From Candidatus Bathyarchaeota archaeon (GTDB taxonomy: Archaea; Thermoproteota; Bathyarchaeia; Bathyarchaeales; UBA233), in the NCBI GenBank assembly GCA_003661945.1, contig QMXC01000048.1:1-7778 (forward strand): a stretch of 7,778 nt of DNA, read 5' to 3'. The translations under genes were made by a program, and so were the position numbers. This document shows positions 1-5,222 of this stretch, one piece after another; the stretch's first letter is position 1, and each line of letters starts with the position of its first letter. The notes below the pieces were generated by a model. The model did no database searches, was not told the origin of the DNA, and saw only the letters and a list, made by a program, of their open reading frames with translations.

Positions 1-40
1 AAAACCGCACTTGAAACCAGCTTTACTCCCGGGAGCAGCT

Positions 41-406
41 ATGATTCCGAAATTCGAATACAAACAAGTAATTGTTTTGAGAACAGACCTAGGCATGAGT
101 AAGGGAAAAATAGCTGTTCAAGTGGCACACGCAGCGGTCTCAGCAGCCGAAGAAGCCCGGAAAAAATTTAAGGCTTGGTGGAAGGAATGGCTGAGAGAAG
201 GGCAACGCAAAATAGTTGTAAAAGTTAAAAGCGAAAAGGAGCTCTTGCTGCTGGAACAGAAAGCTGAAAAGGCGGGTCTACCTCACGCGTTAGTTAGAGA
301 CATGGGTTTAACCGAAATTCCGCCTGGAACGTTGACGTGTCTCGGCATAGGACCAGCTCCAGCCGATAAAGTGGACGAAATCACGGGTCAACTCCCACTT
401 CTATGA
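41..406 (+). CDS. pth2: Archaeal-type peptidyl-tRNA hydrolase Pth2
   Basis: Cytosolic enzyme that hydrolyses peptidyl-tRNA released from stalled ribosomes, freeing tRNA for recharging. From the ATG at 41 the protein is 121 residues, the usual size for archaeal Pth2. The family signature is visible: a first strand with KQVIVLRTDL (8-17), then SKGKIAVQVAHAA (20-32) holding the conserved Lys/Gln/His cluster of the active site, and near the C-terminus LTEIPPGT followed by LGIGPAP. GGGAG lies 5 bases before the ATG. The frame stays open to the left edge and a TTG at 11 would add ten residues, but those do not look like Pth2, so I prefer 41. truD follows 10 bp downstream and is probably co-transcribed. 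The family call is very secure; the start is fairly secure. Confidence 0.95.
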   Translation: MIPKFEYKQVIVLRTDLGMSKGKIAVQVAHAAVSAAEEARKKFKAWWKEWLREGQRKIVVKVKSEKELLLLEQKAEKAGLPHALVRDMGLTEIPPGTLTCLGIGPAPADKVDEITGQLPLL

Positions 407-416
407 GAAGGAGAAA

Positions 417-1802
417 ATGCCAGAGCAAGTTTCCGAACTCGAGAAAAATCTGGGAATGGAAGTCTACGCCACCCAGACAAGGGGCATAGGAGGAGTTATC
501 CGATTTTTCTTGGAAGACTTCGTCGTGGAAGAGCAGCTGCTCGACGGTTCAATAGCAAAAACATCTATAAGCGCCGTTACTACGCTGGTTGAGCCGCCGC
601 ATCCCGAGGCTTGGAGAAAATATTTGGTCTGCGTTTTGGTTAAACGAGGATGGGACACCATTCTAGCTGGTAGGCGCATAGCCCAACAGCTCGGCATAGA
701 CTTCCGAGACATTCACATGGCGGGGATAAAGGACACGAGGGCTATTACGGCGCAACATATAAGCCTAAAAAACGTCGGTTGGAAAGACCTCGAGAAAGTG
801 AGATTAGAAGGCGTTATGCTTCAACCAGTCGGATACTCGCACAGACCAGTCTCGCCGCACATCCTTCTGGGAAACCATTTCCACATTACGATTCGAAATA
901 TTCAGCTTAGCAAAACCGAAACAGAGGAGAGAATCAGAGAAACATGGAAGGAGCTGCAAACGCTAGGCGGATTCCCAAATTTTTTCGGACACCAACGGTT
1001 TGGAACCGTACGCCCAATTACGCACAAAGTAGGCAGAGCCCTCGTAAAAAAGAACCTTGAAAAAGCAGCATTGACTTTTTTGGCTGAGCCAAGCCCGTTT
1101 GAACACGAGGACGCTCGTGAAGCGCGTAGAAGACTGATGGAAGAAAAGGATTTCTCGAAGGCGTTAGAGTTTTTCCCGAAAAGGCTGAAGTATGAAAGGT
1201 TGATGCTGAAGCATCTGGCGAAGCGCCCAAGCGACTTCGCTGGAGCCTTCCGTAAACTTCCAGCACAGCTTCGCAGACTCTTTGTTCAGGCATACCAGTC
1301 ATACCTATTCAACCGGTTTCTCAGCCGAAGGATGCGGTTAGGCATATCTCTCAATGAGCCGCAGATAGGTGACTTCGTCGTGAGGATGGACAAGTTCGGG
1401 TTGCCGACGCCTAAGCACGAAACGGCAAGTTCAAGCAACATAGACGCTGTAAAAGAAGAAGTTAGGAAAGGAAGGGCTTGCGTAGCACTGCCACTAGTGG
1501 GCTATGTGCAAGAGCTTTCCAGAGGAAAACAGGGAGAAAGCGAGGAGGAAATTCTCGAAGAAGAGCACGTGCGCCGTGAAGATTTCCGTATTCCCTTTTT
1601 GAAGGAAATAAGCTTGAAAGGTAGGCTTCGCGTTTGCCTAGCCAGTTTAAAAGATTTCACGTTTGACCAGCCGCGCGAGGATTCCGTTAACTTTTCAAAG
1701 CTGATGGTTAGGTTAAGGTTTATGTTGATTCGCGGATGCTACGCTACTGTAGTTCTTAGAGAGTTTATGAAGCCTAGAGACATTGTGGCTGCTGGTTTCT
1801 GA
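417..1802 (+). CDS. truD: tRNA pseudouridine(13) synthase TruD
   Basis: Isomerises uridine to pseudouridine in the D-arm region of tRNA (U13 in the bacterial enzyme; the archaeal/eukaryotic Pus7 group has broader targets). The 461-residue protein has the full TruD landmarks: GIGGVIR followed by EDFVVEE (24-39), the catalytic block AGIKDTRAITAQ (102-113) with Asp106 the expected nucleophile, NFFGHQRFG (188-196), QAYQSYLFNRFLSRR (291-305) and the C-terminal YATVVLREFMKP (442-453). The long middle region is the TRUD insertion domain. AGGAG at 409-413 precedes the ATG, with a short 3-base gap. An internal ATG at 453 (EVYATQTRGIGG) is also close to where many homologues begin, so the first 12 residues are less certain. 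It sits 10 bp after pth2 and converges with the secreted-protein gene. Confidence 0.96.
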   Translation: MPEQVSELEKNLGMEVYATQTRGIGGVIRFFLEDFVVEEQLLDGSIAKTSISAVTTLVEPPHPEAWRKYLVCVLVKRGWDTILAGRRIAQQLGIDFRDIHMAGIKDTRAITAQHISLKNVGWKDLEKVRLEGVMLQPVGYSHRPVSPHILLGNHFHITIRNIQLSKTETEERIRETWKELQTLGGFPNFFGHQRFGTVRPITHKVGRALVKKNLEKAALTFLAEPSPFEHEDAREARRRLMEEKDFSKALEFFPKRLKYERLMLKHLAKRPSDFAGAFRKLPAQLRRLFVQAYQSYLFNRFLSRRMRLGISLNEPQIGDFVVRMDKFGLPTPKHETASSSNIDAVKEEVRKGRACVALPLVGYVQELSRGKQGESEEEILEEEHVRREDFRIPFLKEISLKGRLRVCLASLKDFTFDQPREDSVNFSKLMVRLRFMLIRGCYATVVLREFMKPRDIVAAGF

Positions 1803-1816
1803 AAGCGCGGTCGCCT

Positions 1817-2260
1817 CTATTCGACGCTGCTTGAGACTATGCTTAGTTCCGCTGCCTCTACGACGTGAATCCACCAGTCTAAACGGACGAATTCGCCGTT
1901 GAAATAGACTATGAGCCGAGCCACGCTGTCGACTTGGGCGTCTTCAGGAACTGTTCCGCACCACGTTAAAGTCTTCTTGTGACACGGTTTAAGCGTTAAG
2001 TTCTGCGCTGTGCCGCTCCAGCTCCATTCTTCGCCTTCGAAGGCTATGTTGACGCTCCAATGTCCCACGGTTTGCCCAGTGTTTTTGAATGTGATTCTCA
2101 CCGTGAAGGATTCGCCTGGCGCCTTGTCGACGACTCCGCCGTTAACGCATTCGATGCCTATTGGGTTAGCTCCGCTTGTTGGAGACAAATTTGAGAAAGC
2201 TAAACCCGTGAGAGCGAACAGTGAAATTGCAGCTGTTATGAAGAGCAGTTTTCTATTCAT
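1817..2260 (-). CDS. Small secreted beta-rich protein, function unknown
   Basis: I do not recognise a named family. The 147 residues start with a typical Sec signal peptide: Asn-Arg-Lys, a hydrophobic stretch (5-22), and a plausible cleavage site after AFS (23). The mature part looks like one Ig-like/CARDB-type beta sandwich: SFTVRITFKNTG (51-62), HWSVNIAFEG (67-76) and LIVYFNGEFVRLDWWIHVVE (116-135) are alternating strands. Two N-glycosylation sequons (Asn24, Asn87) and three cysteines (38, 93, 101) are present, the last two close enough for a disulfide. There is no membrane anchor or C-terminal sorting segment, so it should be released or held by a partner. GGAG and GAGG motifs lie directly upstream of the ATG, and a separate TATA-like element suggests transcription independent of aspS. 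Coding is supported by signal peptide, SD and sensible composition; function is unknown. Confidence 0.75.
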   Translation of the reverse strand: MNRKLLFITAAISLFALTGLAFSNLSPTSGANPIGIECVNGGVVDKAPGESFTVRITFKNTGQTVGHWSVNIAFEGEEWSWSGTAQNLTLKPCHKKTLTWCGTVPEDAQVDSVARLIVYFNGEFVRLDWWIHVVEAAELSIVSSSVE

Positions 2261-2295
2261 TCTCCTCTCCTCAAATAGAATATTTAAGGGATGGA

Positions 2296-2312
2296 ACTGT
2301 TTATTTATGCAT
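2296..2312 (-). promoter_or_regulatory. Probable promoter of the secreted-protein gene
   Basis: Read on the minus strand, ATAAATAA (2308-2301) is a good archaeal TATA-like box. About 25 bases downstream puts the transcript start near 2279, leaving a leader of roughly 19 bases that contains the GGAGAGGAG SD region (2270-2262). A second A/T element (TTAAATAT, 2286-2279) is too near the ATG to leave room for that SD. Inferred from spacing only. Confidence 0.45.
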
Positions 2313-2313
2313 G

Positions 2314-2330
2314 GAAAAATGTTCTAGAAC
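2314..2330 (-). terminator. Possible aspS terminator (T-tract after a palindrome)
   Basis: On the minus strand, 12 bases after the aspS stop, the perfect palindrome GTTCTAGAAC (2330-2321) is followed by A and five T (2319-2315). Archaeal termination relies mainly on U-tracts, so this could end the KH-aspS transcript. The palindrome has too short a stem to be a strong hairpin and may instead be an operator upstream of the secreted gene. Weak evidence. Confidence 0.3.
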
Positions 2331-2342
2331 CTTGTTACTCTT

Positions 2343-3662
2343 TCAGGGTGTTAGTCGGAACTTGTCTCGTGGAAAGAGCACGACTTCACGGATATTTTTC
2401 ATCCCGGTAAGCATCATGGTAAGTCTTTCCAGCCCGACAGCCCATCCAGCGTGAGGAGGCATGCCGTAATCAAAAGCCTTCAAATGGTGCTTAAAGGATT
2501 CCGGGTTCAAACCTTGCTCTTTCAAGCGCTTAATCAGAAGAGACTTGTCTGAGATTCTTGTTCCTCCGGAGGCAAGTTCAATCCACTGCCACATGAGGTC
2601 GAAACCTTCGCATATTTCCGGATTGTCGTCCCGAGGCTTAATGTAGAAAGCCTTTGATTTCGTCGGCCAGTCAGTTATGAAGTAGAAGTATGGATGCATT
2701 TCACCTAGTGTTCTAAAAGCAGGCGTAGGAATGTCTTCGCCCCATGGAATTTCGATTTCAGCCTTCTTTAGTTCTTTGAGAATTTCAGTATACGCGAAAC
2801 GTTTGAAGGGCAACCGTGGAACCTCGAAGTCGTGGCTTAGGATTTCAAGCTGTTTTTTGCAGTTTTGCTTTACGGTTTTGCAGACGTGGTGGATGAGTTC
2901 TTCAAGGATTTGCATAACGTCTTCCGCTGTTGCGAAGGCTTGTTCAATGTCGATGGATACGAACTCGCTTATGTGTCTCCGCGTGTGGGACTCTTCAGCC
3001 CTAAAGAAATGCCCGATTTCGAAAACCTTTTCGAAGCCTATGACGAGTTCTTCCTTATACAGTTGCGGGCTTTGAGCAAGAAAGGCTCGCTTATCAAAAT
3101 ATTCAACTGGAAAAAGCGCGGCTCCACCTTCGGTTGCAGTAGCGATGATACGAGGAGTATGAACCTCTATGAAGCCCTTCTCAGACAGAAAAGCCCGAAT
3201 GGCTTTCAAGGCTTCGTGTTGTATTTGAAAGATAGCGCGGCTTTTGTCCTGGCAAAGGTCTAGGACGCGGGCGTCGAGGCGAACATCTATTTTCGCCGGA
3301 ACCTTGCCCGCAACATCCAAAGGCAAAGGCTGTTTCGCCACGTTGAAAATTCGAATTTCCTTTGGGATTATTTCAACTCCACGCGGCGTCATTCGAGTCT
3401 TTTTCACGACGCCTTTTACACCTATAGGGTACTGCCTCTGCAGTTTTTCAGCTTTCGACACGATTTCCTGTTCGAGTTTTTTGCGTGGAACCGTTATTTG
3501 AACCGTGCCCTCTCGGTCGCGGAGAATTATGAATATTATTCCTCCTAGGTCTCGAATTTCTTTGACCCATCCGAACACGGTTACTTCTTTTCCGTCAAGC
3601 TCCGGGACAATTTCAGCAGAATAATGGGTTCTTCGCCAGTTTCCTAACTTGTCTGTTTTCAA
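2343..3662 (-). CDS. aspS: Aspartyl-tRNA synthetase, archaeal type (possibly non-discriminating)
   Basis: Class IIb synthetase that activates aspartate and charges tRNA(Asp), possibly also tRNA(Asn). I place the start at TTG 3662: GAGAGGG lies 5 bases upstream, it falls 13 bases after the KH gene's stop, and it gives 439 residues, matching archaeal AspRS. A TTG at 3692 would overlap the KH gene and has no SD. Domains: N-terminal OB-fold anticodon-binding domain (about 12-100, with VTVFGWVKEIRDLGG), hinge, and catalytic domain with motif 1 (GFIEVHTP, 163-170), the ATATEGG loop (175-181), motif 2 (FRAEESHTRRHISEF, 220-234) and motif 3 (GLERL, 410-414). No domain is missing. The discrimination positions near the anticodon loop read Lys34 and Pro93 (see findings). 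Asp versus Asn specificity of the active site is inferred from overall resemblance to archaeal AspRS. Confidence 0.95.
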   Translation of the reverse strand: MKTDKLGNWRRTHYSAEIVPELDGKEVTVFGWVKEIRDLGGIIFIILRDREGTVQITVPRKKLEQEIVSKAEKLQRQYPIGVKGVVKKTRMTPRGVEIIPKEIRIFNVAKQPLPLDVAGKVPAKIDVRLDARVLDLCQDKSRAIFQIQHEALKAIRAFLSEKGFIEVHTPRIIATATEGGAALFPVEYFDKRAFLAQSPQLYKEELVIGFEKVFEIGHFFRAEESHTRRHISEFVSIDIEQAFATAEDVMQILEELIHHVCKTVKQNCKKQLEILSHDFEVPRLPFKRFAYTEILKELKKAEIEIPWGEDIPTPAFRTLGEMHPYFYFITDWPTKSKAFYIKPRDDNPEICEGFDLMWQWIELASGGTRISDKSLLIKRLKEQGLNPESFKHHLKAFDYGMPPHAGWAVGLERLTMMLTGMKNIREVVLFPRDKFRLTP

Positions 3663-3675
3663 GACAACCCTCTCG

Positions 3676-4185
3676 TTAATCAGCGAATTCAACGCGCAAA
3701 GTTATGTTTCTCACCTCTTTCGCTATCTTCTTCAAGGCTTCAATGTTCATGTTATGAGGCATTCTCCTACGCTTTTTGAGAATTACCCGAGTTTCAGTGC
3801 TTCCGTCAGGAAGCCAAATAGTGTTTATAGTGACGACGCTTAGAGGCACGAAAAGATCTTCCAAAAACTTGCGGTCGCTTGTTCCATATTCTATCACGCG
3901 AACAGTCCTACCGGTTTTTTCCATTAACGTCTTTATTATTTTTCCGCCGTATCCGAGAAGACGAGACGCATCGCCCTGTCCAACAATTATTGCAAGGGTG
4001 CCATCAGCTTCGACGGCTTTATGAAAATACACGTCTTGAAGCGAAGGAAAATTTTTCTCAAGGGAGAGGAGGATGCGAGCGATTTTCAGGTCTGTCTGAG
4101 TTATCTCTCCAGACTTAACTTTTGATTCGCATTTTTTGCAGAGTATTCCGCTTTGCAGACAGAACTTGCATAACGCTGTTTTCAC
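3676..4185 (-). CDS. Zinc-finger and KH-domain RNA-binding protein (archaeal NusA-like family)
   Basis: A 169-residue predicted RNA-binding protein of a poorly characterised archaeal family. The N-terminus carries a CxxC-x6-CxxC zinc-finger motif (Cys6, Cys9, Cys16, Cys19). A KH fold follows: strand LAIIVGQGD (64-72), then the GxxG loop GYGGKI (78-83) and helix, then TVRVIEYG (94-101). The C-terminal third (about 103-169) is a basic/beta region with KKRRRMP (137-143) and no motif I can name. The start is GTG 4185; its best SD is GGAGGG at 4201-4196, 10 bases upstream, which lies inside a hairpin. aspS starts 13 bases after its stop, so the two are very likely co-transcribed and the protein may act on tRNA, rRNA or transcription. 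Function is inferred from domains only; the start is reasonable because the zinc finger directly follows it. Confidence 0.85.
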   Translation of the reverse strand: MKTALCKFCLQSGILCKKCESKVKSGEITQTDLKIARILLSLEKNFPSLQDVYFHKAVEADGTLAIIVGQGDASRLLGYGGKIIKTLMEKTGRTVRVIEYGTSDRKFLEDLFVPLSVVTINTIWLPDGSTETRVILKKRRRMPHNMNIEALKKIAKEVRNITLRVEFAD

Positions 4186-4192
4186 CTAGTTT

Positions 4193-4219
4193 GCGCCCTC
4201 CACAAACAAAGGAGGGGGC
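4193..4219 (-). promoter_or_regulatory. Hairpin enclosing the SD of the KH-protein gene
   Basis: On the minus strand CCCTCC (4216-4211) and GGAGGG (4201-4196) form a perfect 6-bp GC-rich stem around a 9-base loop. Beyond a G-G mismatch, two more G/C pairs extend it (4218-4219 with 4193-4194). The downstream arm is the only good SD for the GTG at 4185. Folding would hide the ribosome site. There is no T-tract after the stem, so it does not look like an intrinsic terminator for alba. Confidence 0.5.
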
Positions 4220-4253
4220 GGCGGAGCTTTGCATATCGGTTGCGACGCGCTGC

Positions 4254-4532
4254 TTAACGTTCTAGCGTAATTTCGATGGTGCTCACGTTGGTGGGCGTGC
4301 CACCCTCTTCAGTGGGTGCCACTTGCTCCGTGCCAATGCCTACCTTTTTAATCTTTACGTCTGGTAGGAATCGGCGTCGAACAACTTCGACGACGTCGAC
4401 AGCTCGGCTGATGGCTCTTCCTCTAGCTTTGACGTTTACCTCTTTTGCTCCGCCGTGGAAGAGGGTTATGCAAGCCAGCACATAGTTCATAACTGGCTTT
4501 TTCCCGACAAGCACTGAATTGCTTTCCGACAT
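4254..4532 (-). CDS. albA: Alba chromatin / nucleic-acid-binding protein
   Basis: Small abundant archaeal protein that binds DNA and RNA as dimers and coats or bridges the duplex. The 92-residue product shows the whole Alba fold signature: VLVGKKPVMNYVLA (7-20) with the Lys11-Lys12 pair equivalent to the DNA-binding lysines of Sulfolobus Alba, then EVNVKARGRAISRAVDVVEVVRRRF (36-60), and the C-terminal strand NVSTIEITLE. Between them is the flexible loop region TEEGGTPT. The ATG at 4532 has AAGGAG 12 bases upstream and a closer GAGG. It has its own promoter facing left from the divergent region and is probably expressed largely on its own, although the KH gene follows 68 bases later on the same strand. 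Identification is secure. Confidence 0.97.
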   Translation of the reverse strand: MSESNSVLVGKKPVMNYVLACITLFHGGAKEVNVKARGRAISRAVDVVEVVRRRFLPDVKIKKVGIGTEQVAPTEEGGTPTNVSTIEITLER

Positions 4533-4578
4533 TGTACCGCCTCACTCCTTGCTTTCATATTCTATGTGGCTTCATAAG

Positions 4579-4601
4579 CTTTTTTATCCTAAAATAAATA
4601 C
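4579..4601 (-). promoter_or_regulatory. Promoter of alba
   Basis: On the minus strand an A/T-rich block holds two TATA-like elements: TGTATTTATTTTA (4602-4590) and ATAAAAAAG (4587-4579). The downstream one would start transcription near 4560, giving a leader of about 28 bases that includes the AAGGAG site at 4550-4545. It faces away from the regulator promoter, with about 80 bp between the two core elements. Confidence 0.5.
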
Positions 4602-4664
4602 ATTGCGGTTCGCAGCGGAGTATGTCGCCTCGGGGAATATTTGGTTTTAAGATTAGAAACGGGT

Positions 4665-4680
4665 GTTTAGCAAGCTAAAC
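4665..4680. promoter_or_regulatory. Perfect 16-bp dyad abutting the regulator's TATA box
   Basis: GTTTAGC-AA-GCTAAAC is a perfect palindrome with 7-base arms and an AA centre. It ends one base before the TATA box, so its right arm covers the expected BRE (TFB site). This is a probable operator; which protein binds is unknown, with the regulator gene just downstream the first candidate. Confidence 0.55.
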
Positions 4681-4690
4681 CTTTAAATAA
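4681..4690 (+). promoter_or_regulatory. TATA box of the regulator-sucCD operon
   Basis: CTTTAAATAA matches the archaeal TATA consensus closely. The transcript start would fall near 4711, leaving a leader of about 30 bases that contains AGGAGGAG (4725-4732), 10 bases before the ATG at 4743. This is the only clear promoter before sucCD. Confidence 0.65.
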
Positions 4691-4693
4691 TGC

Positions 4694-4726
4694 TTACGAA
4701 CGTAAAGAAAAGGTTTACAAACGTAG
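4694..4726. promoter_or_regulatory. Tandem operator-like repeats over the transcription start
   Basis: TTACGAACGTA (4694-4704) and TTACAAACGTA (4715-4725) differ at one base and lie exactly 21 bp apart, two helical turns. The first is also a dyad, TTACG-AA-CGTAA (4694-4705); the second is a degenerate dyad with the same AA centre. They flank the predicted start near 4711, where bound protein would block RNA polymerase. The likely use is autorepression by the Lrp-like product encoded next door. Confidence 0.55.
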
Positions 4727-4742
4727 GAGGAGCGAAAGATAT

Positions 4743-5210
4743 ATGCGTACTCGAGAAAACCTTACCGGACGTTCCTTGCGGCTTTTACGTATGCTTTACG
4801 AAAAAGGGTCTCCGGTGACGAACTACACTATAGAATTAAAGCAAAGCGAGCTTGCAAAGGAGTTGGGAATAACACGTCAAGCCTTAAACGTGCATCTACG
4901 TAGGCTCAGAAACTTGGAGTACATACGTACCGGCAGAGGGTTCATCGACGTAACGGAGAAAGGTTTGAACACGCTCGGAGTTTCCGTAAACCCCGCGTTT
5001 GTGCTTCTGAAAATCGCGCCGAAATACAGAACACAAGCATACAAAGAGATAGAAACGCTTGCAACTCAGAGGGCTTTTAGAGTAGCTGGAGACTTCGACA
5101 TCGTGCTCGTTGTGGAAAGAGAGAAACTCGACGAAGTCCTTAAGAAAATAGCGGAAATAAACGGAGTAAAAGAAACCAAATCCTACGTTACCATTCAAAC
5201 GTTAAGATAG
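4743..5210 (+). CDS. Winged-helix regulator with RAM domain (Lrp/AsnC-like)
   Basis: Predicted transcription regulator of 155 residues. The N-terminal half is a winged helix-turn-helix: KQSELAKELGITRQALNVHLRRLRN (33-57) is the HTH with recognition helix around 44-56, and YIRTGRGFIDVTEKG (60-74) the wing. Residues 85-153 resemble the RAM/AsnC ligand-binding fold: strand AFVLLKIAP, helix, GDFDIVLVVE (116-125), helix, and the closing strand KSYVTIQTL. Such proteins form dimers to octamers and respond to amino acids or other metabolites. The HTH looks closer to MarR/ArsR-type wings than to classical Lrp. The start is supported by AGGAGGAG 10 bases upstream. sucC begins 12 bp after the stop, implying co-transcription. 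Operator-like dyads in its own promoter suggest autoregulation. The ligand is unknown; a link to succinyl-CoA or amino-acid metabolism is inference from position. Confidence 0.85.
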   Translation: MRTRENLTGRSLRLLRMLYEKGSPVTNYTIELKQSELAKELGITRQALNVHLRRLRNLEYIRTGRGFIDVTEKGLNTLGVSVNPAFVLLKIAPKYRTQAYKEIETLATQRAFRVAGDFDIVLVVEREKLDEVLKKIAEINGVKETKSYVTIQTLR

Positions 5211-5222
5211 AAACGAACGAGC

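Noticed and set aside
11..40. TTG-started extension of pth2
   Set aside because: It adds ten residues not typical of Pth2, whereas the ATG at 41 has an SD and gives the normal length. The window edge prevents full exclusion.
2010..2327. Plus-strand open frame opposite the secreted gene
   Set aside because: The minus strand has a signal peptide, SD and beta-strand pattern. The plus frame has none of these and runs through the promoter region.
2731..3501. Several plus-strand open frames opposite aspS
   Set aside because: All lie inside a complete, well conserved AspRS on the other strand, and their products are cysteine/serine-rich without domain features.
3663..3692. Upstream TTG start for aspS overlapping the KH gene
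   Set aside because: No SD precedes it, and the TTG at 3662 has GAGAGGG at ideal spacing and yields the standard AspRS length.
4193..4219. The hairpin as an intrinsic terminator of alba
   Set aside because: No T-tract follows the stem on the minus strand, and the downstream arm doubles as the SD of the next gene.
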